Positions 25,206 through 34,212 of a DNA stretch of 64,000 nucleotides are shown here, in pieces. The notes beneath the pieces were generated by a model that saw only the letters and a program-made list of their open reading frames with translations, did not search any database and was not told where the DNA came from. Position numbers and translations under genes: made by a program. The stretch is taken from positions 2,418,001-2,482,000 of the forward strand of contig NZ_CP178621.1 of NCBI RefSeq assembly GCF_047302465.1, read 5' to 3'. The first letter of the stretch is position 1. Every line of letters starts with the position of its first letter. The stretch comes from JACMRP01 sp047302465 (lineage in GTDB: Bacteria > Bdellovibrionota > Bdellovibrionia > Bdellovibrionales > Bdellovibrionaceae).

Positions 25206-26645
25206 TTGCTTTTGCGATCTATCAGCGCATTTCTGTTAGTATTTGCGACACTGTCGGCACACGCTGCAGCTCCACGCACCGTTTTTGTTCAGCTCTTTGA
25301 ATGGCCATGGCGCGAGATAGCCCGTGAATGCGAAACCTATCTTGGCCCTGCCGGCTTTTCAGCCGTTCAAGTTTCCCCACCCCATGAACATATTCATTGG
25401 AAAAACAATCCTTGGTGGGAACGCTATCAAGTCGTCAGTTACAAGCTTGATTCCCGTAGCGGCACTGAAGCTGAATTCAAAGACATGGTGAAACGTTGTC
25501 AGCAAGCTGGCGTTGATGTTTATGTGGATGCCGTTCTAAATCACACCACGGGAATTCCTGGTGGCACGGGCTCGGGCGGAAGTGATTTCACTCACTATAA
25601 CTATCCAGGCATTTATTCTTACAATGATTTCCATCACTGCAATCGCAATGGCAACAATGACATTCGCAATTTTCAAGATCGCTATGAGCTTCAAAACTGT
25701 GAGCTCTTGGATTTAGCCGATCTAGCGACAGAGTCCCCGTATGTTCAAAATGTTTTGGCAAATTACTTAAATTCCCTTTTGGATATGGGAGTCGCCGGTT
25801 TTCGCATCGATGCAGCCAAACACATCCTGGCCTCCGATATTGGTGAGATCCTTTCTAAGCTCAAAAGATCCGCGTATATCTATCAAGAAATTATCTATGA
25901 TTCCCAAGGCCCAGTTCAGTACGCAGAGTATCTACCAAACGGCGATGTGATGGCCTATGACTATGCCCGTGTTCTTGCCCATGGCTTTCAAGGGCAAGAT
26001 CCAAAAGCCTTGTTAAATATCGCGTCCCAATTTCCTGCAAGTCACGAGTCCATTGTTTTTGTGACGAATCACGATCTGGAACGTACTAACGACCAAGGCA
26101 TCCTCAGTTACAACAACCATCAAAGACAAAACTACCTTTTAGCGCAAATCTTTATGCTGGCGTGGCCCTATGGTTATCCGCAGCTTTACTCGGGCTATAA
26201 GTTTAATAACTTTGATGACGGCCCGCCTGTCGATGCAAATCTTCGCACTTTGGGTATCTTAGACAATCAAGACCTGTGCGTATCCCCTTGGACCTGCGAA
26301 CATCGCGAAGCTAGCGTCGCTGCCATGGTAGAGTTCCGCAATCAAACCGACAAAGCCTTTGGTGCGACAAATTGGTGGGACAATGGCAAAGACGCTGTGG
26401 CGTTTAGCCGCGGATCTTTTGGCTTTGTTGCAATCAATTACTCCAATCAAACACTGAGCCGCAGTTTTTCAACTTCAATGGCCGATGGAGTTTACTGCAA
26501 CATCCTCGATGAGAATTACGAACTCACTCAAAAATCCTGTTCGCAAGGAATTAAAGTGAAAAATGGCAGCGTAACACTCAGTCTTCCGCCTCACTCGGCG
26601 GTGGCTCTTTTAAAGAAAACTTCTACAAAGATTTTTAAGAAATAA
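25206..26645 (+). CDS. secreted alpha-amylase (GH13)
   Basis: 479 residues from a TTG start preceded by GAGGGGG; signal peptide about 1-21. The opening RTVFVQLFEWPWREIARECE, WWERYQVVSYKL and VDAVLNHTTG resemble animal and actinobacterial alpha-amylases. Catalytic residues are Asp 202 (GFRIDAAKH), Glu 228 (IYQEII) and Asp 290 (VTNHDLER). The C-terminal all-beta domain (FVAINYSNQTLS, LPPHSAVALL) is complete. It hydrolyses alpha-1,4 bonds of starch or glycogen outside the cytoplasm, feeding LamB and the fused importer. It sits 11 bases after malK in the same operon. Confidence 0.93.
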   Translation: MLLRSISAFLLVFATLSAHAAAPRTVFVQLFEWPWREIARECETYLGPAGFSAVQVSPPHEHIHWKNNPWWERYQVVSYKLDSRSGTEAEFKDMVKRCQQAGVDVYVDAVLNHTTGIPGGTGSGGSDFTHYNYPGIYSYNDFHHCNRNGNNDIRNFQDRYELQNCELLDLADLATESPYVQNVLANYLNSLLDMGVAGFRIDAAKHILASDIGEILSKLKRSAYIYQEIIYDSQGPVQYAEYLPNGDVMAYDYARVLAHGFQGQDPKALLNIASQFPASHESIVFVTNHDLERTNDQGILSYNNHQRQNYLLAQIFMLAWPYGYPQLYSGYKFNNFDDGPPVDANLRTLGILDNQDLCVSPWTCEHREASVAAMVEFRNQTDKAFGATNWWDNGKDAVAFSRGSFGFVAINYSNQTLSRSFSTSMADGVYCNILDENYELTQKSCSQGIKVKNGSVTLSLPPHSAVALLKKTSTKIFKK

Positions 26646-26650
26646 TACCT

Positions 26651-27610
26651 ATGAAAAAATCCACTTACACAATTGGTTTTGACCTTGGCGGCACGAAACT
26701 GGCCGCTGCAATCCTTAATAACAAAGGCGAGATGCTGGATTTTATCAAGGTTCCCGTCGACATGAAACGCGAAGGCTCTGCGACTAAAACGCAAAAGCGT
26801 GTCATTGGTTTGATGACCGATATCGCTATGGACTTTAAAAAACGCTACCCTAAAGAAACTAGCGGTAAACAGTTTTTAGGAATCGGCCTTGCCAGTGCTG
26901 GTCCACTAAATGCCGAAGAAGGAAAGCTCACACATCCTGTGAACTATCCAGGATGGAAGATCGTACCTATTCGCGACCTTCTTCAAAAAGCCGTTCATGC
27001 TCAAGGTTTTAAAACAAAGGTGCACTTTCAACATGACGCTACTGCCGCAGCACTTGCTGAAGGCTGGGTGGGTGGCGCTAAAAATATGAATTCGTTCGCA
27101 GTTGTAAGTGTCGGTACTGGCGTGGGCTCGGGCGTGATCTTTAATGGCATGCCGGCACAGAGCCGCGGTCGCGGTTCTGAATACGGCCACACGATCGTGG
27201 ATTATAGAAAACTTCAAGAGAACCCCGAGAAACTTCACCATTGCACCGTCGAAGGTGTTGCCTCAGGCACGGGCCTTCTTCGTCGCGCAAAAGAAATGGG
27301 TTTTGAGGGAAATTCTGTCGAAGAACTTGTGGTGTCTAAAGACTCTAAATATGAGGTTCTCTTTCAAGATATGTCCCTAGCTCTTGCGTGCCTTTGTTAT
27401 GACCTTTCCATTGGCTATAATTTGGAGCGCATTTTCTTGAGCGGTGGACTCATCAAGATCAAGAACTTGTACCTAGCGGACCTGAAAAAACATTACAAAA
27501 GCATGATTCAGCAAATGAACCCTGACTTTGAGTGTAAGATCGAAATCGCCCGCACAAAAAACACCGCCGGCGTTTTAGGGGCCGGATACCTGCCTCATTT
27601 GTATAGTTAG
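26651..27610 (+). CDS. ROK-family sugar kinase (glucokinase-like)
   Basis: 319 residues. ATP-binding GFDLGGTKLAAAIL at the N-terminus, catalytic region FQHDATAAALAEGW (Asp as base), VVSVGTGVGSGVIFNG and RGRGSEYGHTIVD; last gene of the island, 5 bases after amylase. The zinc motif normally CxCGxxGCxE is reduced to HHCTVEGVASG: the first two Cys are lost and one Cys stays. It probably phosphorylates glucose released by MalQ and amylase; structural zinc binding may be altered. Confidence 0.9.
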   Translation: MKKSTYTIGFDLGGTKLAAAILNNKGEMLDFIKVPVDMKREGSATKTQKRVIGLMTDIAMDFKKRYPKETSGKQFLGIGLASAGPLNAEEGKLTHPVNYPGWKIVPIRDLLQKAVHAQGFKTKVHFQHDATAAALAEGWVGGAKNMNSFAVVSVGTGVGSGVIFNGMPAQSRGRGSEYGHTIVDYRKLQENPEKLHHCTVEGVASGTGLLRRAKEMGFEGNSVEELVVSKDSKYEVLFQDMSLALACLCYDLSIGYNLERIFLSGGLIKIKNLYLADLKKHYKSMIQQMNPDFECKIEIARTKNTAGVLGAGYLPHLYS

Positions 27611-27738
27611 CAAATAAATTCCCCCTCCGCACCAGGGAAACGGTGTCACATCGTCACTATTTTTTTGAGCACGATCTTTGCTTAAGCACTTCTTGCGAAG
27701 TTAAACAGCCCTTGCGGCTCCAAAAAAAGGATCGTGAA

Positions 27739-28641
27739 ATGTTTAAAAGAAGTCTTTCCACACTTTTAGCGACAGCACTCCTGCTATCGCCCCTTGCTTC
27801 TGTTCAAGCAAGTGATGATGGCGTAGCAATTCTTAAAGGCATTACCCGTAAAAGTGGTGGCCAAGTTTATCGCTTGGACCTGCAAGAACCTTTACGCCTT
27901 GAGAGAGTTTCTATCCTTATTTTATCAGCAAAGTTGAAGGTGCACAGCGCCCGCCTTGTGACTGAGTCTCAAACTCGTATTTCCTTGGCAAATTTGACAA
28001 ATACCGCTGTTACTGCTGCGGGACAAACTCTGAAGTCTGAATACATCAACAGAAATGATCGCATTGCAGCTCTTGAGATTCGCGCAGAGTCTTTCGGTGC
28101 GGTTGCAGATATCATTGTGACTGCAACATCTGACGAAGGCTTGCCGGTTTTGATCGACGAGGACTCGTCATCAGCTCCGCCTCCTTACAATCCTCCGTAT
28201 GAGCCATCACCGGAACCACCACCTTACTACCCACCAACACCAACTCCGACTCCAGCGCCAACTCCACCTGAAGTAATTCAGTTGAGCTACCCATTTGATA
28301 GCTATGGACCTCGTGAGTACAGCAAAGTTGAATGTACTGCGAGCGATGATGGCTGGGAAGAACACTGGGGTGGACACTCTACTTGTGAAGCTTGTATGGC
28401 AAAACACGGTGACTGCGTTGAGCGTTGTGATCTAGAATATGTTCGCGTCTTCGGTATCGGTGTCGACATGTATGGTCGTATCGGCAAATTCGAAGGTCGT
28501 GCCCCAGATTCTTGGTCTGCAAAATTGGATATGCAAAGAGTTTGTGACTACTACAGACTCGGTTCTTGTGAAGAAGATCCAAGCAAGAGTCAAAGCAACT
28601 TCAGCGAGACGATTTCTCGCCGTGAGTGCCGCAGACACTAG
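27739..28641 (+). CDS. secreted protein with Pro-rich linker and Cys-rich C-terminal domain
   Basis: 300 residues from ATG 27739, preceded by AAGGAT; an upstream frame to 27643 lacks a signal. Signal peptide about 1-25. Residues about 30-140 are a small beta domain. A Pro/Tyr/Thr linker follows (PPYNPPYEPSPEPPPYYPP, TPTPTPAPTPP). The C-terminal about 110 residues are Cys-rich (VECTASDD, STCEACMAKHGDCVERCD, RVCDYYRLGSCEED, RRECRRH), with nine Cys and conserved aromatics. No known family; an exported, disulfide-bonded, possibly surface-binding module is plausible. Converges with the kinase at 28650. Confidence 0.75.
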   Translation: MFKRSLSTLLATALLLSPLASVQASDDGVAILKGITRKSGGQVYRLDLQEPLRLERVSILILSAKLKVHSARLVTESQTRISLANLTNTAVTAAGQTLKSEYINRNDRIAALEIRAESFGAVADIIVTATSDEGLPVLIDEDSSSAPPPYNPPYEPSPEPPPYYPPTPTPTPAPTPPEVIQLSYPFDSYGPREYSKVECTASDDGWEEHWGGHSTCEACMAKHGDCVERCDLEYVRVFGIGVDMYGRIGKFEGRAPDSWSAKLDMQRVCDYYRLGSCEEDPSKSQSNFSETISRRECRRH

Positions 28642-28649
28642 ATATATAT

Positions 28650-30308
28650 TTACGCTGCATAAATATTTAAACGGATCTGGAAACATGCTCCAGGTCCGTG
28701 TTCTAAAAGTTCCAGCCTTCCGTGACACTTATCAATAATACGCTGGCAGATCGCCAAACCAAGCCCCGTTCCCTCGCCTTTTTCTTTGGTCGTAAATAGC
28801 GGTTCAAAAATCTTTTCACGATTTTGCATAGGAACACCGGGGCCATTGTCTTTCACGTGGACAAAGACGTAAGAGTCTTTCTCAATCACAGAAACAACAA
28901 TTTTAGGATCCTTTTGGCCTTTCACTGCATCGACGGCATTTGAAATTAAATTCACGAAAAGCTGAACGATCTCGGACTCGTTGCCGACGATATGATGCAA
29001 ATGAGGCGGGATATTCGTTTCTAATTCGATGCCGTAATTCTTAATACGATGGTTAGTAAGAAGTCGGACATCATTAAATGCCGCAACCAGGTCCACATCG
29101 CCGATTGGAACATTATCGTCATTCGTTAAATAGCTCTTCATACTTTTAATAATCGCATTGATTCTTTCCACCATGCGATAGATACGCTCGAGATACGGAA
29201 TCAAACTTGGCTGATCTTTGCCGAAATGTTTTTCAATGACCGATGTAGTTGCCTGAATCACCGCGAGCGGGTTTGCAATATCGTGACCAATACCTGCCGT
29301 GAGCTCACCAAACATTGCTAACTTCTGAGCAGAAACCAAAGCCTTCTTCTGATCAGTAATCACAGTTTCCATAACTTGGCTCGTGGACAAAAACCTACGA
29401 ACTAACAAGTATACTAACCCCAAAGACAAGATCCATAAAACAAATGCAATTGCCAGGGAGGTATAGACACCCAGTTTAGCTGCAGCTAACCGAGTATTGT
29501 TAAACTTCGTAAGTCCCTCTACTCCAAGCTCCAGAATTCTCTCAGCTTGTCCCCTCATTTGCTCTAGCTGAATGCCGATGTCTTGATCCGGACGATTCAC
29601 CAATGAATCAAATAGAGCTAACGAGGAATTCACAAACTCCCACTTAAGTCCTAACAAAGATTCGCGGGATTTTTGCAACCCAGGATCAGCCGGAGAAAAT
29701 GCAAAGACTTTCTCGATGGACTCTGACATATGATCTAGGAACGTCTTTTTAATTCCTACCTCTTGCCAAATCTTAATATCCCCTGATTGTCTAAAGGCTG
29801 GTGATCTGAGGTCGTGTTGAAGTTGTTCAAGAGAATTATTTAAATAAAATATTTTTGGAAGCGACACAAAAAGCGCATCGATCAAGTGATAGGCCTGGAA
29901 TTGTGGATCCAGAATCAAGTTCGACTTATCTAAAATAAAGGATCTGTATTCATTCAAGGTCTCAAGACTTCGCAAGAGCCCTGGCGAGTGACGTGAGTGT
30001 TCTAGCTGAGATTGAAAAGTAGTGGCCTCGGTCTCAGTAAGCGGGCCTAATACGGCCTGATTAAAAACCGCGTAATCCAACTTGCCTATAAGCGGAGATG
30101 ACTTCGGAACATCACCATCGAGGGGAGTTGATAGACGGAGGATCTCTGTGGAGATCTCATACAGCAATTGAATGCCAACTTGTTCTTTTTCGTAAAACTT
30201 AACGAGCTCGTTTCTCTGTGTGTAGAAACGGAAAGCCACAAATCCTAAAGCAAATGTGAACATGGTAGTGGCAAAGGCAGCAAACCAAACAAACGAGAAC
30301 TTTTTCAT
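28650..30308 (-). CDS. membrane sensor histidine kinase
   Basis: 552 residues. Two membrane segments (about 8-28 and 283-306) enclose an about 250-residue, mostly helical periplasmic sensor with no recognised family. A short coiled coil follows, then HisKA FGELTAGIGHDIANPLAVIQ (phospho-His about 342). The ATPase domain has N box LISNAVDAVKG, G1 KDNGPGVP, F box FEPLFTTKEKGEG and G2 GTGLGLAICQ. This is the NtrB/KinB-like class with a GHDIANPL box. No receiver gene lies next to it. A strong 11-bp hairpin near its 3' end (about 28670-28700) might also end transcription of the convergent gene. Confidence 0.9.
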   Translation of the reverse strand: MKKFSFVWFAAFATTMFTFALGFVAFRFYTQRNELVKFYEKEQVGIQLLYEISTEILRLSTPLDGDVPKSSPLIGKLDYAVFNQAVLGPLTETEATTFQSQLEHSRHSPGLLRSLETLNEYRSFILDKSNLILDPQFQAYHLIDALFVSLPKIFYLNNSLEQLQHDLRSPAFRQSGDIKIWQEVGIKKTFLDHMSESIEKVFAFSPADPGLQKSRESLLGLKWEFVNSSLALFDSLVNRPDQDIGIQLEQMRGQAERILELGVEGLTKFNNTRLAAAKLGVYTSLAIAFVLWILSLGLVYLLVRRFLSTSQVMETVITDQKKALVSAQKLAMFGELTAGIGHDIANPLAVIQATTSVIEKHFGKDQPSLIPYLERIYRMVERINAIIKSMKSYLTNDDNVPIGDVDLVAAFNDVRLLTNHRIKNYGIELETNIPPHLHHIVGNESEIVQLFVNLISNAVDAVKGQKDPKIVVSVIEKDSYVFVHVKDNGPGVPMQNREKIFEPLFTTKEKGEGTGLGLAICQRIIDKCHGRLELLEHGPGACFQIRLNIYAA

Positions 30309-30436
30309 ACAGTCCGACCTCGTGAAGAAAATGACATATCTCTACATCGAGGTCATGAATTCTTTGAAAAAACCCAGCATTATCGCGAAGCCGAGATGAT
30401 CCGCAGCTTCGCAATATGCATTCGAACACTAAACTG

Positions 30437-30982
30437 TTATTTGCATCCAGGCTTCGAATTGTAGACCAAATCGCGGGCTTTGATATTGTCTTGAGTAGTG
30501 CCAATCAAGCAGCTTTTGTCACCATCCAAGCGAACCGCATACAGGTTGCTAATATCAGACTCGCCGTCTGGCGTTGCATGGTTCAAACGGAAGATAAGTC
30601 CCTTCCACACAAGCTTTCCAAGACCTTCTTCATTTTGTTCCAACTGGTATACCCATTCAATTTTTGTGGAACCCGTATCATGAAAGCTCATTGGAATTGC
30701 GATTTCAATTTCTTTGTTCCCGAAAGAAAGTGATGGATGATAGCGAAGATCACCGCCTTCGATTTTCAAGCGATAGCCACCAAAAGATTTGCAATCCGCT
30801 TCATAAAAATCGATCGGAGCTTTATCTGTTGCCGAAGAGATTTCAATACAATCTTTTGAAAGGTCTGTGTAAACGCTCTTCATATTTTTTGCCAAAAGCT
30901 TAGAAGAGTCGACATCACCAACACCCGCCAATGCTTGAGTACTAAGAACAAGAACTGCTAGATTCATCATATATTTTTTCAT
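30437..30982 (-). CDS. small secreted protein
   Basis: 181 residues with signal peptide MKKYMMNLAVLVLSTQALA. Beta-rich mature part with four Cys (KDCIEI, EADCKSF, KSCLIG, PGCK) likely in two disulfides. The signal peptide closely resembles that of the protein at 31355 (MKKYLIALTTLALSTQAFA), so the two probably arose by duplication. Third of three small secreted genes in one strand-run. AAGGA precedes the ATG. Function unknown. Confidence 0.65.
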   Translation of the reverse strand: MKKYMMNLAVLVLSTQALAGVGDVDSSKLLAKNMKSVYTDLSKDCIEISSATDKAPIDFYEADCKSFGGYRLKIEGGDLRYHPSLSFGNKEIEIAIPMSFHDTGSTKIEWVYQLEQNEEGLGKLVWKGLIFRLNHATPDGESDISNLYAVRLDGDKSCLIGTTQDNIKARDLVYNSKPGCK

Positions 30983-31000
30983 AAATATTCCTTCTATAAT

Positions 31001-31327
31001 TTATTCGTAACCAGTTACTTTAACTTTTTGCAAATCGAAGAACGTCCCATAGATATACCCACCGAAGTCGATGCCATAGACGTTTGCTTGGGGCTCCCCG
31101 TTCTGGTCATACTCATTACAAGTAATACGCACATCCACCCAGCCGCTTTTTTTAATACGGATAGATTCCGCGGAGATTTCATTGCATTTTTGTGAACGGT
31201 TTTTCTCAAACGTGCTAATAAACCCTTTTACCTCAAGATTGTCTTTAATAGCCAAAAGCTGATCATTCGTGGTGTTAGCTAGACAAAAAAGAGGACTGAG
31301 CATAAGAACCAAAATTACTTTTTTCAT
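31001..31327 (-). CDS. small secreted protein
   Basis: 108 residues with signal peptide MKKVILVLMLSPLFCLA. The mature part is about 90 residues with a Cys pair (SQKCNEISA, ITCNEYDQNG) and a beta-rich C-terminus ending VKVTGYE. GGAG precedes the ATG. Middle gene of the run 31660-30437, separated by about 20-30 bases from each neighbour, consistent with one transcript. No family recognised. Confidence 0.6.
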   Translation of the reverse strand: MKKVILVLMLSPLFCLANTTNDQLLAIKDNLEVKGFISTFEKNRSQKCNEISAESIRIKKSGWVDVRITCNEYDQNGEPQANVYGIDFGGYIYGTFFDLQKVKVTGYE

Positions 31328-31354
31328 ACTATTTCTCCGATTAGATTTAAAAAA

Positions 31355-31660
31355 TTATTCCGCACAAACTTCCATCACACGTCCATTTTTCTCGACGTTG
31401 ATGCTTTTGACAGTTTCCCACTCATAAACCACTTTAGAATTTTCGTAGTCAAAAGCGGCTTGCTTTACTTGGATGTCTACAATGTAGGACTTGCCTTCAG
31501 GCAAACATGGATTGCCTTCGGTGTTTTCAATTTCTTTAACAACAGTGCGAGTGTCTGAGATCTTCGCAGCCGCAGCTACTTTTGCAACAACCGATGGAAT
31601 ACGAGCGAAAGCTTGAGTGCTTAGAGCCAGAGTCGTTAGAGCGATCAAATATTTTTTCAT
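31355..31660 (-). CDS. small secreted protein
   Basis: 101 residues with signal peptide ending STQAFA, near-identical in pattern to the protein at 30437. The mature part has a helical start (VVAKVAAAAKISD), a Cys pair (GNPCLPEG and MEVCAE at the end) and beta strands. AAGGAG precedes the ATG. First gene of the three-gene run and divergent from the TPR regulator at 31862, which is its likely controller by position. Function unknown. Confidence 0.6.
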   Translation of the reverse strand: MKKYLIALTTLALSTQAFARIPSVVAKVAAAAKISDTRTVVKEIENTEGNPCLPEGKSYIVDIQVKQAAFDYENSKVVYEWETVKSINVEKNGRVMEVCAE

Positions 31661-31761
31661 AACTGTTCTCCTTGAGATTTGCTTTTAAACTGTGTTTTCA
31701 ACAAGAGTGCTTTTATGGCGAATTTCAAAAGAACAACAGCTCAATTTGATAAACCCACAAC

Positions 31762-31781
31762 TATATGTATTTATTCATATA
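31762..31781. promoter_or_regulatory. AT-rich inverted repeat in divergent promoter
   Basis: TATATG-TATTTATT-CATATA lies between the divergent secreted-protein run (starts 31660) and the TPR/wHTH gene (starts 31862). A possible regulator site; no family is assigned. Confidence 0.35.
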
Positions 31782-31846
31782 TTTTACGTAAACAATCCTG
31801 GATACTTCTTTTGTAAATTTGTAACTACATGTTTTAACTGTATTTT

Positions 31847-31855
31847 TGATATAAT
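31847..31855 (+). promoter_or_regulatory. extended -10 promoter TGaTATAAT
   Basis: A perfect TG-N-TATAAT. Transcription would begin about 6-8 bases downstream, at or just before the GTG at 31862, so the mRNA is likely leaderless. No convincing -35 element is seen, as is common with extended -10 promoters. Confidence 0.6.
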
Positions 31856-31861
31856 CGTCAA

Positions 31862-33838
31862 GTGAGCAAAAAACTAATCGTCAAGGATAACTGGCTTTCT
31901 TTCTTACACGCTTCCAGTGTGGGCTCTCGTCAATTGCAAGGCCTTATCCTCTCTGGGCAGCTACAAGCGCGAGAAGCTCTCACAAAAAAGTTCGGCACAA
32001 ACTTGAGCACAGAAGAGATTTCTTTTATCTGTGAAAAAACGTTGCAAGTATTAGGACGATTTTCAGAACTTGAAGAGTCACTGGAAACACTGTCCGCACA
32101 AGCCCCCGCGCATGGAAAACATATGACGGTCTGGCAAGAGCGCGTGTTCTTAAAAGGATTCGTGCTAAGCCGTTCGGGACGTAAAGAAGAAGCTAGAAAA
32201 TATTTTGAAAAGCTTCCGCAAAACTTCTCTGCAAGAATTCAGACCGAGCTTGCACTTCATCAGTTGAACCAAGGAGATCTCATCCAAGCTGAGAGTCTCT
32301 TTAAGCAAGCCCTCGAGAATCACCAAGACATTCACGACCCTTACTCATTATGTACTCTTTTAGGGGGCTTAACCCTTGCCTTAATTCAGCAAGGACACTT
32401 TCGCGAAGCCGAGTTACGCATCAAACAACGTCGGCATATTTTAAAGCACTCTCCTTCAGCCTCGTTAAGTTTTGGTACAAGGCTATATGAGATTCTCCTG
32501 CTGCTTGAAAAAAACGATTTCTTGCAGGCCGATGCACTTTTGAAAGGAACCTTAGGAGACCAGAACCAGGGATTCATCAATGAGTTCTTTCTTTTGCATC
32601 TAAAACTGCGCTTGCACCTTTCTCGTAATGAACTCGATGGCGCTACAAAGACTTTGCAAGAAATTAAAGGCCTTGTACGCCGTCAGAAAATTCCAGAAGG
32701 GGTTTTGGATTTTCGCCTTGAAGAAGTAGACCTTCTCTTACGCTCTCATAAAGCAACGGAAGCACTTGACGAAATTCGGGAAATCCAAACTAGCACGGCC
32801 TCAAAAGGTGATCACTTTTTGTTTTTCCGTCTTTCACTCTTACATGCTCAAGCCCTTTACCAAAAGGGCGACTTACAAAAGGCCTTTCAGGAAATCAATA
32901 AGGTTATTCAGGACGCTGAACGTCGCCAGTACCGTCCCGGCCTTAGCTGGGCCTTGTTTCATGGTGCTGGAATCGCCATAGCAGCTGGTCATCCTGTGCA
33001 AGCGAAACTTTATCTTCAGCGCGGAGAACGTCTTGCCAATGAACTTAGCTTGCGTGTGCGCTTTTCGTGCTTCTCTTACATGTCTGAGGTCATGGGTGCG
33101 CAAAAAAGCAAAGGCGAAGCACTCCTCAGTCTGGTGCGTCGCCAAGAGATCGGACCCGAGATGGAGTACTACTTAAACTCCTACAGCCTTTTGCATAGCG
33201 TGGACTTGAAAGTATTTTCACGAAACGGACAAGAGGTGATTAATGAGCCGGATCTCAGACGGCGCTTGTTCCAAGAACCGGGACTTTTTTGGTTTCAAAA
33301 AGAAGAAGTCCTGCTCGCCCACTTAGGCCATGGCAAGATGCACTTCGTGAGTATTTCAGAAAAAGCAAGCCTGATTCCTGCCTTTCGCCTTTTTTGGAAT
33401 GCCTTTCAGAATAACGATGCCGGTTTTGATCTTAAGGACATTCATCAAACGCGTCTTACTTGCACCTATCGTGAAGAACTTCACGCCGGTGCTACGAAAA
33501 TGATGGTGACTCGTATTCGTGATCTCATTAGTCGGAGTGGTTTGCAGTTGTCATATCATCGCGAATCTGGAGAGTACTCTTTAAAGTCAGAGCTTCACCC
33601 CTACACGCTGGTAAGTACCAGCGATGATCTTCCAGCGAAAAATACTTCGGAGCGCGAAGAGCAAATTCTAAGCCGTATCGCGATGGAGCCTTTTGTTTCA
33701 ACTCGCAGCCTTTGTCAGGAGTTTTCGGTCACCCGTCAGGCACTGCATCCCTTTTTGAAAAAGCTGACAGAACAAAAAAAGGTCCGCATGGTGAAACGCG
33801 GACCTATATCGGGTTATATTTTACTTTCGAAAAAGTAA
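31862..33838 (+). CDS. TPR protein with C-terminal winged helix (likely transcription regulator)
   Basis: 658 residues from GTG 31862. About residues 50-440 are a solenoid of TPR-like helical repeats (for example LALHQLNQGDLIQAESLFKQ and LHAQALYQKGDLQKAFQEIN). Residues about 440-590 are a mixed region of unknown fold. The last about 60 residues form a winged HTH: REEQILSRIAMEPFVSTRSL, then FSVTRQALHPFLKKL and MVKRGPISGYIL. No Shine-Dalgarno precedes the start and an extended -10 sits 7 bases away, pointing to leaderless translation. The divergent secreted proteins are plausible targets. TPR input plus DNA-binding output recalls MalT-like or SARP-like logic without their ATPase. Confidence 0.8.
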   Translation: MSKKLIVKDNWLSFLHASSVGSRQLQGLILSGQLQAREALTKKFGTNLSTEEISFICEKTLQVLGRFSELEESLETLSAQAPAHGKHMTVWQERVFLKGFVLSRSGRKEEARKYFEKLPQNFSARIQTELALHQLNQGDLIQAESLFKQALENHQDIHDPYSLCTLLGGLTLALIQQGHFREAELRIKQRRHILKHSPSASLSFGTRLYEILLLLEKNDFLQADALLKGTLGDQNQGFINEFFLLHLKLRLHLSRNELDGATKTLQEIKGLVRRQKIPEGVLDFRLEEVDLLLRSHKATEALDEIREIQTSTASKGDHFLFFRLSLLHAQALYQKGDLQKAFQEINKVIQDAERRQYRPGLSWALFHGAGIAIAAGHPVQAKLYLQRGERLANELSLRVRFSCFSYMSEVMGAQKSKGEALLSLVRRQEIGPEMEYYLNSYSLLHSVDLKVFSRNGQEVINEPDLRRRLFQEPGLFWFQKEEVLLAHLGHGKMHFVSISEKASLIPAFRLFWNAFQNNDAGFDLKDIHQTRLTCTYREELHAGATKMMVTRIRDLISRSGLQLSYHRESGEYSLKSELHPYTLVSTSDDLPAKNTSEREEQILSRIAMEPFVSTRSLCQEFSVTRQALHPFLKKLTEQKKVRMVKRGPISGYILLSKK

Positions 33839-33843
33839 AAAAA

Positions 33844-33875
33844 CTCCGAAGCCAGGTATGTGCCTGGCTTCGGAG
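33844..33875 (-). terminator. perfect 13-bp hairpin terminator
   Basis: CTCCGAAGCCAGG, six-base loop, CCTGGCTTCGGAG. On the minus strand it is followed by seven T, so it ends the lipoprotein transcript from 35.5 to 33.9 kb; on the plus strand it lacks a T run. Confidence 0.9.
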
Positions 33876-33889
33876 CGCGATGGAAACAA

Positions 33890-34212
33890 CTATTTAGCAA
33901 CCCTGTATCCCTCACCGCTAAGTTGAACGCATTGTTTTCCGATTGATTGAGTAAAAGATGGGTATTTAACATAGTCGATTTGGTATTTGGTTTCGACTTT
34001 TTTAACCACTTCATCCATCAAACCATAAGTTCCAGACCAAGATTCCAAGCAGTACTCTTCGGAAACATTGCTGACGCGAACCAGGTTTTCTTTTGGGGAA
34101 GGGGGCATTGTGTACTTCATCGACACCCAGCTGGCATCCGAAGTTTCACTTGTTTAGAACCACAAGCACTAAGACCTAACATCACTGTCATCATTAAAAT
34201 TAAATTTTTCAT
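33890..34212 (-). pseudogene. small lipoprotein gene broken by a one-base frameshift
   Basis: A good start at 34212 (GGAG upstream) encodes MKNLILMMTVMLGLSACGSK, a signal peptide with lipobox LSAC, but the frame stops after 31 residues. From about 34155 the neighbouring frame is open to 33890 and encodes a continuous polar domain (SDASWVSMKYTMPPSPKENL...SIGKQCVQLSGEGYRVAK) with two Cys. One extra A in the AAA at 34153-34155 would fuse them into one lipoprotein of about 107 residues. The start overlaps the stop of the upstream lipoprotein (ATGA). Sequencing error, a real lesion or recoding are all possible. Confidence 0.7.

Noticed and set aside
28665..28705. Rho-independent terminator for the gene at 27739
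   Set aside because: An 11-bp hairpin is present but lies inside the convergent kinase coding sequence and has no T run.
34150..34160. Programmed ribosomal frameshift in the lipoprotein
   Set aside because: TCTAAAC is not a canonical X-XXY-YYZ slippery heptamer; a lesion or sequencing error is simpler.
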